A DNA stretch of 64,000 nt from Liolophura sinensis (GCF_032854445.1 NC_088305.1:7879606-7943605), one strand, 5' to 3'; shown: positions 26,521 through 39,600, counted from the first letter of the stretch. Notes: generated from the sequence alone by a model not told the origin. Translations and numbers: made by a program.

Positions 26521-27551
26521 AAGTCCATGACCCTTTGTGAGATGGCTGTTGAAAGGTTGGATGATTTAATTTGATTAAAATAATTTATTTTTCTTTTGAC
26601 GTTGGAACAGGATCGTTTAGTGTGTTCTGAGGTTGATTTTGTTACCTGTACTCGTGTTCCGGATTATGAATTAATCGTCTGCGTACAGGCCATTAGGCCT
26701 ACTCTTGAATGTGTTCATCATATAATCTTAAAAACCCGTCAATAAGAGCCCTTGGTCCGTTTGTACAGTTCTAATTCTACTTAAAGGTAATGTTGCGTAT
26801 GTAGTGACAAAGGACCCCTTGCAACTATAGATAGGAAATCTCAGTGCAGCAGTGAGATGGAGTTGTTTTTTTTTCTTGTAGAAAAACAAGTAAAACTTAC
26901 TTCAATATGAAGTACCGAACCGAAAAACATGTGCGTGAAAAAGTTGGAGTGAATTGATTGGCGGATGTGATTTATACTTTTTATTTTATCAAAAGACAAA
27001 AGTAGGGTCAAAAGCAGATTTTGCTGTTTTCAGGGGTTTTCCCACATAATCAATCATATCATGTCCACATATTTAGTGACGAGTTTGGGAGTAGTAAACT
27101 ATATCGAAATATCGTGTTGGTTCATGCAATCATATTTTTATAAATCGGGGAAAAAATAATAATTTGGAAGCTTAGAGTAGCCTACATTCACCATAATATT
27201 TCATGTGATTTAACGTATTGTCCGCATTGGTCTTGCGGCAATATGCGTGCATTGAAACCGTTGTGCCCAATAGGATAACGAATTCGATTCCTATAACTGC
27301 ATATTTATTGTAGTTCCTAAGAAGTGTGGTAATGGAAGAGAACGGGGTTTATTTGAAGCACACAAGAAATTTTTTTTTGTATTTCTTCATATATTGTCAC
27401 GCTGTTTTAGATAAGCTTAAATATGTCATTGTAAATCTATAGGCCTACAGATTATAGACGTTATTCTTCCACTGAAAGCTCAACGCTATTAATTTAGCTA
27501 ACATCATCTCGTGCAATTACATTAACAAAGGGGCACCTGTTTATCATTTTA
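26521..27551. other. Intergenic, nothing recognised
   Basis: AT-rich DNA without domain-bearing open frames, repeats or RNA genes that I can identify. Confidence 0.5.
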
Positions 27552-27835
27552 ACTTCGTAATAAATTGTCTATTAAAGACAATGTTTTATACTTTTAACAT
27601 GTACAAATATTTTTTTTGTAATATTGTAATGTTAAGAGATGTATCTGTGCCATTTTGTGTATAGATCAGAGATGAAAATGTTTTTGTTTCCTAACCTCGT
27701 AATGAATTGTCCATTAAAGACAATGTTTTATACTTTTAACATGTACAAATATTTTTTTTGTAATATTGTAATGTTAAGAGATGTATTTGTGCCATTTTGT
27801 GTATAGATCAGAGATGAAAATGTTTTTGTTTCCTT
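27552..27835 (+). repeat. 142-bp tandem duplication
   Basis: Two nearly identical copies (27552-27693 and 27694-27835) share ATTAAAGACAATGTTTTATA and GTATAGATCAGAGATGAAAA. The few differences indicate a recent duplication. Confidence 0.9.
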
Positions 27836-27968
27836 CCTGTTTCAAGAAGAAATTACAATTTTTATGTGGCTTAGGCATTTGTTAGAATGCTATTGTAGTC
27901 CACTTCAATACCGAGACTGCGTTAGTCCGTGTTCGTAATGTGGGTAAGTGCGAGTTGTTTGTAGACAG

Positions 27969-28052
27969 CATGACGTCATCGCTTTCTCCATTCTGCGTTG
28001 TACTTTAGCTGAATGCGATTCGAATATAAAGATGCCAATTTGTCTACTTCCA
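27969..28052 (+). repeat. CRE-containing duplicated segment, copy 1
   Basis: It contains ATGACGTCATCGCTTTCTCC, ATTCTGCGTTGTACTTT, TTCGAATATAAA and TTTGTCTACTTCCAG. The same order appears at 28867-28966. TGACGTCA is the consensus cAMP-response element. Confidence 0.8.
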
Positions 28053-28866
28053 GGAACGTAAATATCTCATAATCGTGAACCAATTGAGAGAATTAGCGTA
28101 ATGTAACGCGAGATGTTTATAACGAAGTCGTCTGATAGAGTGCGCCATTACACGCAAATTATGCGCCAAACTTTCACGTGTAGGCCTACATTTACAGTGA
28201 GCAGACGTCGTAGATAAGCAAGTCTGCTTGGAAAACATATGTAGCTGTTGAAAGAGACAACAAGCAGTTTAAAGAAGGACAGGAAACATAGTGAAATAGT
28301 AAAATTTCGTTATTAACTGTCATTTTATAGGATGACCATAAACTCATTACGTTACGTTGACGTTACGTTTTGTGGTAGTTGTTCACTTTTGATTTTCATA
28401 ATAAATACGTAGCTATGTTATCTGCATTTTTGACAGAACTGTGGAAGCTTGTTATGATTAAACTAGTAAATTGTCTAAACGATATGAGGAAAGTAATTGT
28501 TGACTAACCGTGTAGTTTTAGTAGTTCACTTTACATTTTAATGATGAAGACTTAGCTTTTTGTTAAAACTATGGAAAGTGGTTAAGCCCATAATAACTAC
28601 CCCCAGCAAAATGTCTGAAAACATTTAGGAAGACATCGTTCTAGCCGTTGCCCCTTGTTTCCATGTTTAAGGTTTGACATTTTCTGTTTCTTTGCTTTTG
28701 TTCTATAATATATGGAAGTCTGTTCGGACCATATTGGCAATCCAGTAGGATTATTTCAAGAAAGCCACAGTAAACTAGAAATAGTACTAGGATTTTGCGA
28801 TATTGTAAGACGCTTACAAACGTAATTATGTACCATATGATACATACAGTTATTTATAGCCTACAT

Positions 28867-28966
28867 GCAGTGATGTATGACGTCATCGCTTTCTCCATTC
28901 TGCGTTGTACTTTGCCGAATGCGAGTCACCCATTCGAATATAAAAATGTCATTTTGTCTACTTCCA
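28867..28966 (+). repeat. CRE-containing duplicated segment, copy 2
   Basis: The second copy lies about 900 bp downstream in direct orientation, with a small insertion (GAGTCACCCATTCG) relative to copy 1. The CRE palindrome TGACGTCA is intact. No adjacent gene is evident. Confidence 0.8.
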
Positions 28967-30665
28967 GACTTCCTGTGTTGTGTCAAGTAATTTTCGAATT
29001 CGTAACCCGGGCCAACAGAGGGTAACATATTCATTCAGGGTTTAATTCGTAAGACTAAACTCGTTTTCAGATACCAACATTAGAGGAAAATGATCGTATG
29101 CATTTAACGGCATACACCAGGCTGATGGTTAGCAAACAATATTTTAGCTTGACCTATTTCATCGACTACACCTGTTACACAACAACTTCAACCGCATTCC
29201 GGAGAAGCCCTTGGGTCATTTGGCAGACGATCTGTCAGTGTGAGCAGGCTGGCAATCGACCTCGTGACAGAGGTACAATTTCCCTTCTAGTTACTACGAG
29301 GCCTTTTGTACCATTTGCTATTCCAAGGGTCTGTAGTTCTGGGCTCCGAACTCAAATATGTCGTTTTCCAGTATTAATTGGATTCCCATCAGAATGAAGT
29401 CTTTCTTGTATCTTGCATGGATCTGTCTTTTCCGGTTATCTGTATAGCCTGTATTCAACAGATTTAAGACAAGGCCCACGATGTTTATCAAACGTCTGAA
29501 GACCTAAGTAAAAAGTCTGAAACAGCTACCATTAAAATGATTTGCTCAAGGAAGTTAAAAATTTGCACATGGATTTTCACAGCAAAACTATGTATATAAC
29601 TACAATTTAAGATTTTCCTGTTTTAATTTGGCGTTTAAGGTGACTTCCTCAAGTCTGAAATGCTTTATAATTACGAGATCAGTTTCGTGGTCAGTCTTGC
29701 TGTATACAAGTACATTGATTATATTGCACGTGCGCAGTATGTCTGCTTTGCATTGTGGGAGACGACTGAGACAATTTATGACATCTCGTGCATCAAATTT
29801 CACAAAAGTAAGGTTTGAAAAGAATTAGGAAAATTGAAAAACAATTAGGTCACTAAAATGGCATGTGGAACGTTTTGGACAAGAGACGAACGGTCTGAAC
29901 TTAATGTCTTTCGCATGTTTTACTTGCATAAATTCCGAAATCTGTTCATTAATAGCCATAAGAATATCTTCGGATTTGTGAGTTTTTTGATAAGCCTTAC
30001 AATAAATAGTTTAATTTTGCTTTTACATTTAGTGAAGCACTCTTTCTTTGATTTGGTGAGTTTTTTGGTAAGCCGTAGAATTAATTGGCTAGTTTTGATT
30101 TTATATTTAGTGGGGCAATATTTCTTTGATTAGGTGAACCTCATACCATGTGGATGAATTTATATATCAGTTCTCCTTCTGGTATAAGTTTATCCGTATT
30201 ACATTTTGTTGGTAATTCACATATTCGGTTATCCCACATATAATTTCATGATTATTTCAACCCTGAGATTTAACCTCGAAACAGCCCTCAAATTTCTCAG
30301 CCGTAAAAGGCGAGCCAAATGACTGTTCCCAGACTTATCGGACGTGACGTTTACAAAACCTTTTTATCAATACTTGTGTAGGCATATTTGTCTTATCTGT
30401 CACTGGTACGACAAAAGTCTTAGCACCGCGTTTATCTCTTCAAATATACCAGATACCGCCATTCTTATCAATGTCAAATTTAAACTCACCGTTTTCAGTC
30501 AGCGGGCTGTGAATTCCCACGCAAGCGCAACAGATGGTGGAATTAATCTGAGCGATTTCTCTATTCAAGGCATTTACCTGTCGCGGATAACTTTTGTTTA
30601 AAGTTGATTTCGTACTCGTTTAATCATTATTATGTGTTATACACGGAGGAGTGTTAAAGAACACT
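28967..30665. other. Intergenic with a small internal duplication
   Basis: A roughly 80-bp imperfect tandem duplication around 29975-30130 (GTGAGTTTTTTG(A/G)TAAGCC) keeps a hydrophobic frame open at 29858-30133. I find no domain and consider it chance. Confidence 0.45.
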
Positions 30666-30675
30666 GGTGTAGGTT

Positions 30676-30770
30676 GCCATTTGCATATACAATCATTCGG
30701 CGCCATTTTGTTCCAAGCAGATGTCGATTTCCCGTGCGCGTGAGCGTATAAATACGTAGGACACGTGTTA
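30676..30770 (+). promoter_or_regulatory. Possible core promoter: octamer, TATA box and E-box
   Basis: ATTTGCAT (POU octamer) lies at about 30679, GCGTATAAATACG (TATA-like) at about 30744 and CACGTG (E-box) at about 30761. They stand in that order upstream of an ATG at 30810. The arrangement is seen directly. Promoter function is inference. Confidence 0.35.
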
Positions 30771-30809
30771 CAATGTTCAGCCTTGTGTGGTAGCACGAGA
30801 AGAGAGGCC

Positions 30810-30862
30810 ATGCATCCTATTCTACAGCTTCGCTTTGTTCAAATCCAGCCCATGTATGACTG
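30810..30862 (+). CDS. Possible first coding exon of an unidentified gene
   Basis: An ATG opens 17 codons (MHPILQLRFVQIQPMYD) ending at TG|GTAAGTAG, a near-consensus donor. It sits about 60 bp downstream of a TATA-like box. I do not recognise the peptide and found no matching second exon downstream, so it may be spurious. Confidence 0.25.
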
Positions 30863-30870
30863 GTAAGTAG

Positions 30871-33860
30871 ATTACTTGCATGAGGCCCATACCTTTCTTT
30901 TGTAGGTACATGTATTTGTAGGCAAAATAATCAAAACATTATTGATTTACGGATACCGGTATCTAAGTGTTGAATATACTAATACTGTAGTTCAAACCAT
31001 AGGCTTAAATGTAAAAAAAATCTCTAGCATCAGGAAATTTTAAAGTTAGAATACACAAAATTAGACAGGCTGTCCGGAGATCTACATTTACAAACATTTT
31101 ATCACTTGTAGATTCTAAAGAAACAGCCTTGAATTGTTTAGTCATCACGATACAGACTAGCATATGGTTGAGCTTCATTGTTGGCCGTAACTGGCTTAGA
31201 TAGACACTTGCTTCTTAATCATTTACCTTTTGAAAACAAGAGGTGAAAATGTGTTCGAAAAAAAGGGAACCGTCCAGAGACAGACCTTTCCTTACATTGT
31301 TGTATCCTTTACTAGTTCAAATGAAACATTCAGTAATAGAGCTCATACAAAAAGCCGATCGATTTTAGTTTGTTTTTTATGTATCATATGAGTAAAAGTG
31401 TGTCAGTCGTAAAAAACTGACTGGCGTACTTTGTGGCGACGAAACTTGAGGGGAAACCTTGGTAAAATGTAATGTGTTCATTCACTTGATCTCACGATTC
31501 GATTGAATGAAGACGTTTATGACGTAACACGACTAGGGACAAGAAGCCATACTTCATCCGTTATTTGAGATCATTTGTCGCCGCTGTTCTGATTTTGTTC
31601 TCTATGCTGCACGTCTTTAATCATATTATAATACTTACACATTGAATATAATGGATAATAAATATATTGCTAGTAGGTAAAAGTTTTAGAGAGGCTGATG
31701 CAGAGCCACGTTTTCACCCAAACACTTTTCACCTGGTGAAAAACTGAAATATATTATCTATTTGGTTATAGTGACCAATTAAGTCCAGTTAAAGGTAAAC
31801 CGTTACAGAATGTCCGATTCGCGACTTTATTCTCAAGAGTAAATTTAAAAAATACACGCTTTTAAAATACAGCAACCTTCAGTGTTACCTAATTGAAAAT
31901 TCTACCTATATTTTACAGTAAATTTGCAAATTTTTAACGCAGTGTAAAATTAACATCGCATTATTTTGATTCCATAATGCTAATTTTAGTGTGCCGAGGC
32001 CCTACGGCCTCATTACCTGGCAAGAACAAGACCCAGTGCAGCTTTTTTATTTGTTTGGTATTTTGATAAACCACAAGAACCAAAATCTCAGCCGCACCTG
32101 CCAGAGTTGCGGGATATTGAATGTGCAGTTTTCTTACAACTTACAACATCACACAAGTGTGGATTAACATCGCAGCATTATTTGTGAGAACAAATTTCAC
32201 AATTTTTTTGGAAGCCCCATTTAAGGCAGCATAAAAACTCCAAAACTCTCCCAACTATTCTTCAAATACTTTTCAGAAAGAAAAAGGCAGGTAAGCCAGG
32301 GTGCTTAAGTTTTGCAGTAAAATATATTATGTCCTGAAATAAAACTTCATGTATTTCTGTGTTCTTAATTTTCCAATACTTAAGTTGTTCAGTTAATTAG
32401 ATATAATCTTTAACAGGTTGATGACAATAATGAATTTGTGAAACTTAATTTTTGATAATAAGCGAAAAATCCCATTGCACCAGAACGAATTACTTAGTAG
32501 GGCCTATCTACTTATAATATATGCGCAACAGATTGCAGAGGTAAAGTAGACGATGCACAACCAACGTATGCTTGCATATGGAGTGAGTGTGGTCCATAAA
32601 ACCCGAGTGTGTGGAAGACAGCTGCATGTACACTACACTAAATCAAATTTCCACCTTCAAAACTTCAAACTATAACATGGGTTTTAAACAGGTGTGGTAT
32701 CGATTTTGCTTAAGCAGTCAACGTGGGGCTGGTGAAGTTCGGCAGCGCTGTATGCTATGACCCTTCTTTTTCCGGCTGTCGGACAGCGCTGACTCGGTTA
32801 ACAGGTGATCAGATAGAGCCAGATTCGATGACAAAACAAACACTTCAGACCCAGCCTCAATCCTATAACAAGCTGTCCACTCGCTCGATCGTCCGATCAA
32901 AAGCTGTAAAATTCAGTAAGCCCCCAATCACATAATCTATCCAGCCAGAAGTGAGTGCGTGTGAAATACATGTATAGGTACTTCCAAATTTAATTGCTAA
33001 CTACAGCTATGAAAATGATATAAAATCGTGGAACACATGTATTGTATACATCAGCACGATAACGTTAACTGGAAAGCAAAGTTGACCAAAAACCCCAGGC
33101 AGGCGCACTGGTGATTAGAAACGCCAGGAAGGAGCAAAGTTCTTTTTTTTGATAGTATTCTGCTTTATCTATTGCATGCGATTTTGGCTTATGCAAATTT
33201 ATTTCATTTCGCTGGAATGGTTTTAGCTCAACTTCATGGGTTTATTTTCATAAGGTTCTGTAAATCTAACGATGGAAAAGTGAAAAGTAACGACAAATAA
33301 AACAGGTGTAGTTTTTAAGACCATTCTGTCATTTTCTGATTCTTTTTTAACAAATTTAAATTATTTGATAGAAAAGATTGTAGGGAACAGTTTATCGCCT
33401 TGTTTCAAAGCAGTGACCGATGATACCGTATGTTGAGACATCAAGCCCAAAAGGCTACTCAAGCTTCAAACATATACACTCCAAAAACGTGTATTTATTT
33501 TATTCTAATTTTAAAAGAAAGCCTGTTGTCTGAGTGATGCTAGAATGTATTCTGTTACTATAGCATAATATTCAACATATTAGCCTGTTACAATATTTTT
33601 TGTTGTTATTAAAAAAGTATGTCTGCTATATTTAACAGAACAATCTGCCCCAATGGCAAAATGTAATCTAGCACTACTCAGACAAAGGACTATTTTTTGA
33701 GATTATTTCTTGAGAGTATGTGCAAGATGTATGCCAGATTTCGCCGATGTCCCGAAATTTATTAACCGGCATTTCCTGCTATAGTAGTTATCACTGTCTC
33801 TAGAAGACGGCTTACATTGAGATTTGAGATTAACCAATGCAAAGCGCAGATCCATATGAC
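30871..33860. other. Intergenic or intronic, nothing recognised
   Basis: About 3 kb of AT-rich DNA. Short open frames (for example 32723-32935) have no domain signature. Confidence 0.45.
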
Positions 33861-33864
33861 AAAA

Positions 33865-34030
33865 GAGGAAAAATCAGTAGGTGTCAGTAGGTGTTTATAC
33901 ATATACTGTGTCTTCCTGTGGAACGGCGAACTCATGCCGCCGAAGTGCTGCCGCCACTGAGGTATCATACCGAAGACACCAGACAGGACATCCCAGCCAG
34001 TTATATTATACTTTCGTTGATCTAACGTTT
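33865..34030 (-). mobile_element. tRNA-Arg-like SINE body, reverse orientation
   Basis: Read on the - strand it carries GGCTGGGATGTCCTGTCTGG, TGTCTTCGGTATGATACCTC, AGTGGCGGCAGCACTTCGGC and AGGAAGACACAGTATATGTA. These match the + copy at 34190-34400 in the same order. An open frame on this strand (33762-34130) is an artefact of the element. Confidence 0.7.
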
Positions 34031-34189
34031 CATTGCTGAGCCCCAAGCGAGACAGCAACTGGTAGGCTACTATTTTCAAAGTCTTCAATATAATCCAGCC
34101 AATATCACTCGGCTCATACCACTCACCCACCTGTTTAAATACTTATATTTTTATGAAAGCACGATATTGATTAGCAACTGATTAGTCCC

Positions 34190-34400
34190 AGTACAGAGAA
34201 CAGGACTGGTTGGCCCGATGTCAGTATAATGTGATTGGGTGGGATGTCTTGTCTGATGTCTTCGGCATGATACGTCAGTGGCGACAGCACTTTGGCGACC
34301 TGGACTAGCCCTACCACAAGAAGACACAGTATATACACACACACCTAATGGTCCCTCCTCGTCATATGACTGAAAAATTGTTAAGTGCGACGGAAAAAAA
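34190..34400 (+). mobile_element. tRNA-Arg-like SINE, 5'-truncated
   Basis: It shares GTCAGTATAATGTGATTGGG, TCTTCGGCATGATACGTCAG, AAGAAGACACAGTATATACA and the tail GTCATATGACTGAAAAATTG with the fuller copy at 22150. With the preceding reverse copy it forms an inverted pair. Confidence 0.75.
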
Positions 34401-36477
34401 ACATACATACGTACGTACATAGAGTGGTCGCGCTCGGGCACGGCGTGTGTTTGGGTCTATCGTTAGTGACAATATATAATATGCAGAAATCGAGATTTGA
34501 TGTTACAACTGAGTGAGGTCCCATTGAGACCTGACGTCATCACTTTATGTGTATCTTCTGAATCATGTTGTTCATTAGGTTTGGGTTCCCATTGTTGCAA
34601 AAATAATGATGTTCTGTCGGTAGTTTGATCTAAACAAGAATATTCTGACACGTTATAAAATAGGGAAGTGCACACAAAAAACACTTGTGTTATATGAACA
34701 CAAACTTGGGTTTTTTTTCCAACAAAATCTTGTCATGCTTAAGCAAATCTACCTTGTGTTGAATTAAAAACAAGGTCTTGTTTGTGTTTTATTTTTTTGC
34801 AGCACAAACATGTGTAGTTTACATTTATTTAACGCATGATTGTGCTGATGGTTAGATTTCAACACAGGTGTTTTTTGTGTGTATAGCCCTGTCATGCCAT
34901 AAAACGACGGCGTCTGGGACGCATTAAGACGTCACTCTGTTGTGGCAATGACGTAACTCGAATACTGTGTATAGGAGGTATACGTGTAGCGTTTTTAGAT
35001 TGATTGAATGACGACTTAATGGCGGTCTTGACTTGAAGAGCTACGGGGATTCATACACACGACTTCAATGGTTAAGGGTCTGATAGCCGCAACTGGCCAA
35101 CAGGTTTAAACATTTTGCGTGTTTTGCAGATTGTGTTCAGAAGGAATGTAAAATCAGCAAACAAAAACTGTACCAAACGGGGAAAGTATCAGCCTGATTG
35201 GAATATCTCAATGAATGTATGTCCACAACACAGGGTCCGCAATGCTTTAGGCGTTAAGCGTTTCCCAACGCATCCAGTCTTAACACTGGTATGGACGCGC
35301 TCTTTTATCTAAGTCACCGGAAACCCACACTTGCCCTTGTCTGAGGTCCTTGTCTTACATACACTTGGACTCGGTCGCTGTCCTATTGGGTACAGATGTT
35401 AAAAGCCGTTGTGGGCAAATGATATCTGATTTTGACAATACACTAGCGGTTCATAGAGAGATGTTTATCAACAACGAACTGTGCCCAGAAATAGCCTAAA
35501 TTATCCTTATTACATTTTTTCTAGCCCATTCAGAAATAGCCTTATAGCAAATATTTACTGAAGTAGGACCATATTTTGCAAAGGATTTTCATCAATTTCA
35601 ACGTCTGAAAGTACTATAAAACTTGCTGAATTGGTTCTCAGGGAGTTTACCAGATGATTTCATAAGAAATAACTATTTTGAAAATGATCTGTTGACAAAT
35701 AATGGAAATTCTTGTGAAGAAAGAGATGTGGCAGTCTTGTTTTCCATGTTTTGACAGCCAAGGAAAAATTCTAAGAATATGGACAGTTTTGTTTGACACA
35801 GCAAATGAAACCAACTTCTCATGAGTCATCGTTTACTTAAAGAACTTTAGAATCAACAAACTAGTCCTTCAACAAATAAAGGTGATTGCGCACCCAATCA
35901 CAGCTCCCATCTTTTTGTGTGTGTGTGTTGGTAGTGAGAAGTGCAGTGGGAAAGAGGGACCTGCGGTGCAAGAGAAAGGCTGCGTTATTTGACAAAATTT
36001 TTGTTTCAGAGAAATGCTCATTCCTGGGTATTTGGCTGGTTCCTATGAAACAACGTTACGTCAAAGCGCTAAAACTGGTTGTGAAAATTTCAGTGAACCA
36101 GACATGTTGCAGCTTATGGTGGATATAAAGTATTTGCTGTCTTCGGAAACGTTGGGCTCCATAACAGTGCTCGAACCCCTGCATGATGAAAATTTAAACG
36201 AATCAGAAGTATAGTAGCTCATGCTAGATATAACGTTTTTTCACAGCAGGACTGATGTATACCGCTTGTTGAATCGGTGCCGTTTTGCATGAAGACCCCA
36301 GCTTCCAGAGCTCCTGCCCGATGACTCGATCCGAGCGTACAAGGCTTTCACTAAAGCAATGGTTTTGTTCGTTCGGCTCGCGTTACTGTGGTATGAGGAA
36401 ACCAGCACCTTCATCCCAACCGTAGGCTCGGTGGCGTTTATTTATTTATTTTTTGGTGGCAGGGGAGGAGTTGGGGT
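34401..36477. other. Intergenic, nothing recognised
   Basis: AT-rich DNA with a T-rich patch near 34710-34800. No gene or repeat family is identified. Confidence 0.45.
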
Positions 36478-36496
36478 GGGGGGGGGGGGGGGGGGG
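36478..36496 (+). repeat. Poly-G tract (G19)
   Basis: Nineteen consecutive G within a G-rich stretch that begins GGCAGGGGAGGAGTTGGGGT. It could form G-quadruplexes. Length may be inexact because homopolymers sequence poorly. Confidence 0.9.
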
Positions 36497-36880
36497 TTAC
36501 AATCCCAGCTTCTTACAGAATACATACACTCATCAGATCAATTAATCTTTGGCGGCTGTTTCAACGCTGTGGTCAGGTGACAATACAATTTCAGCTGAGT
36601 TAAACATCCAGCTTAAAACACGGCTAAAGTTTGTGAAATCGTCCTCAGGTTATATCAACGCTACTGTTTATATTTCTCTCTATTATAGAGTGTGGTAAAC
36701 AGCAGTATCAAGAAAATCACCTCATCGTGTAACTAAGCTTACATTTAAAAAAATTCGGTCCCATTAAGAAACAAACAACTGGAATAGGTTGAAGTCCCAT
36801 ATCACAAATCGTTTTTATTTTCCATTTCATCCCCCGTACAATCATTGAAGCAAACGCATACTCCCTGTTCTAGAAAGAAA

Positions 36881-36900
36881 CCCCCCCCCCCCCCCCCCCC
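36881..36900 (+). repeat. Poly-C tract (C20)
   Basis: Twenty consecutive C flanked by A-rich sequence, about 385 bp after the G19 tract and complementary to it. Confidence 0.9.
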
Positions 36901-39290
36901 AAAAACAGACTGATGACCAAAAACAAAAAACGTTAAAGTAATCTCGGATGACTTAATCTCGGTCGATTTCATAGCTTCACAATCGTCTGTTTCTTTGCCG
37001 ATTTCGGCGGTATAGAACTATTACTTGACTGAGACCAACTTTGTTAAGACGATGTTTGAAGACGAACCCAAATGGAGTGCCTAAGCCCTATGCAAGGGAG
37101 ACAAATCCTGTAATTTTTGGGACAGCAGTGCGCACAACGTACTTAAATAATAATGGCAGTTATTTTAGCAACCATTCAGCTTATCACGAATAACCATGGC
37201 TGGCATTGTTATTCAAGTTGGTTGAAGGCCCCAATGTCCCATCAGTTACAAGATTTGCTTCCCTTGACAGACCGCTCACAAATCCCATTTCAAATCTTGA
37301 ATCAGTAGGCCATGCAGTTTGTGATGTTCTTTTTGTTTTTCCATTTGTACCTAAACAAATCCAACATTGAACAAATCAGAGAATCTTTTAACTTCAGTCT
37401 TTCCGGGTGTATATATAGGGTCGTGAGTTTTTACCTGCACAATTATACTCGCAAGTTGCTGGTTTACATAATCCTATCAGTGCACTGCGTTTTTTCAACC
37501 AGTAGGGCTAATGTATAGTAGGCCTACCTTTCGTACGCAGTGGGCAAATTTGACAAGTTAAAAACTTGTACAGCCTCAGGGCTGAATAATGTTTTTATAA
37601 CAATGAAAACAAAAAAATTCTGACTCTGTCTACAGCCCATAGTAAATTAAACTCGGATAAGGACTGGCAGTGGCATTGTGTATCCATATAACTCCAGTAC
37701 AACAACAGCGTTGTAAATTACACAACTGCATGTAGCATCCCAAGAACGAAGAGTGCAGCCTATATGCAGATGTTCGGCTTCTGACAATTCAATTTGTCAT
37801 TCCAAGCACTTTTTACAAATACATCTTCAAATATGGAAGTTAATCTGATATGGCAATAAAAGCACAACGATATGTGTGTGACGAAATTTTGGCTGTAAAT
37901 ACGAGAGGTAGGCCTATTCAGGTTCAAACTAGGCCTGTGTGAAATCGAAAAGAATGAGTAGGCTACAACATGCAACAGAAGGCAAGAACAGAATTACAGG
38001 AATCTATATTTGCAAAAGAAGATTAAAGATATTTTTATTAGTTTAAAAACGGTATCTTTTTAACGCCCTACTTCAGAATATTTCATTGGCATGACGGTGG
38101 TCATGATTACGAATGGGTGCAGTTATCCCTGTACATTCCAGTAGAAACTAAAATCTGCACCGATACCTAATCATAACGCTTTCAAACGCATGAAGAAAAT
38201 ATCAGCTGAACCATCATTCCACATATACAATGTAAAACTCATATAATCAGAAGAAAACAAGAATACAATAATAATATATATATATAAGTAACACCAAATG
38301 CACTTCTCTGCCACAAGTAAAACGTATTACAAATGTTCTATATGTGTGACCCCTGTCCATGCGCATACCAGGGGTACATCCACTAAACCATGGAATGTCT
38401 ACGCGGACAGTTTACACACGATTTTTTAAAAGTGTACCACTACATGCACCCTCAAGCAGTGTTACACAACAGAAAGAATCTTCGCCTTCTTGTTTCAAAT
38501 CTTAACATGAATTCACAAGTTAATAATTCTAATGTGATTGTCAAAACAAATAACGCACATACGCAATACGTTTAAATAAACATAATAAAGCAGAAAAACT
38601 ACAAATTAACATTTAAAACGAATCCTCAATCAGACCATATTTTTGGAAGGCATAGAACAAAAATTGACATGTATATCGAATTCTCAATCAAACGATATTC
38701 TTGGGAGGCATAGAACAATTTTATACCAATCTTTGTGTTGTGAGCTCCAACATGACTGGCCCTACTTCAGTATGCACTCAGGTATCACTGAAGTTTCAAC
38801 AATATGTCAACGAATAATACGTCATACAATGCACTTATATAAACCTCGAACGGGAGCCCCTCACTTCATATTAGCTCACATTAAACAGAAACTTCGCAGA
38901 TCTAAAACATGTCGTTTAAGGGTGCACTCGCTGGTGCTATTCTGTAATACACCGTTTCTGTATAGTTGTGTTCATAAAGAGAAGAAGTGGTTCACACGCA
39001 CAGCAGAGATTGATGGGTTTGTTTTTAAATGGGGAAAATCTTTGACACCTGTGATTTGTTGATCTTCGTACATGCTTGGCCGGAAGTGTCTAAAGGCCAA
39101 AAATAGTCATCCTGCCAACAGAGGAAATGGATTATGATGTGTGAGGGGGGCTGAGCAGTTCTCGGCCAGAGGAATATACAACAGACGCATCAGACATGCT
39201 GATGTTTTGGTGTCCGATTACTCAGCAAAGTGATTTTAAAGGATACGTGAGAAGGTACCACCAAAGCCAAGAGCATGGTTTAAGGAAAAC
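36901..39290. other. Intergenic, one small duplication
   Basis: An imperfect duplication near 38620-38720 (AGGCATAGAACAA twice, 61 bp apart) keeps a frame open at 38643-39062. A weak reverse SINE A remnant is possible at 38068-38130 (CGCCCTACTTCAGAATATTT). Nothing else is recognised. Confidence 0.45.
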
Positions 39291-39294
39291 GAAG

Positions 39295-39600
39295 AAAGAT
39301 CTCCCAAAAAAAAATAATGATAATAATAATAATAATCAGAAACAAACTTTCATTTTCGAGGCATATTTTACAATTCTTAATAACCTCTATTTTATGCATA
39401 TCTTCCGTCAATTTTCGGAAATGACGTCATCGATGAACACAGTGAGAATGGACTAGCTTAGTGCCCCTAATTCGGGCTTTCCCCCTGGACAAAGTTGTTT
39501 TGACAGATGTTACCGTGAGGTTACCACAGCAGGCTACTTAATTTCCAGACAGAACCCATAGGACATAAGGAAAACTGTAGTTTAAAGCACCCACCCCCAC
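39295..39600 (+). repeat. Dispersed repeat E, copy 1
   Basis: It shares with 40862-41090: TTCGAGGCATATTTTACA, TTTTATGCATAT, ATGACGTCATCG, GCAGGCTACTTAATTT and AAACTGTAGTTTAAAGC. The element type is unknown. Confidence 0.65.

Noticed and set aside
29858-30133. A small hydrophobic protein of 91 residues
   Set aside because: It lies over an imperfect tandem duplication, with no splice or promoter context and no recognisable family.
33762-34130. A 122-codon - strand frame with a protein-like look
   Set aside because: It overlaps the reverse copy of the tRNA-Arg-like SINE, and much of its peptide comes from the SINE body.
38643-39062. A 139-codon + strand frame
   Set aside because: It has no domain, starts in a small duplicated segment and has no splice partners.
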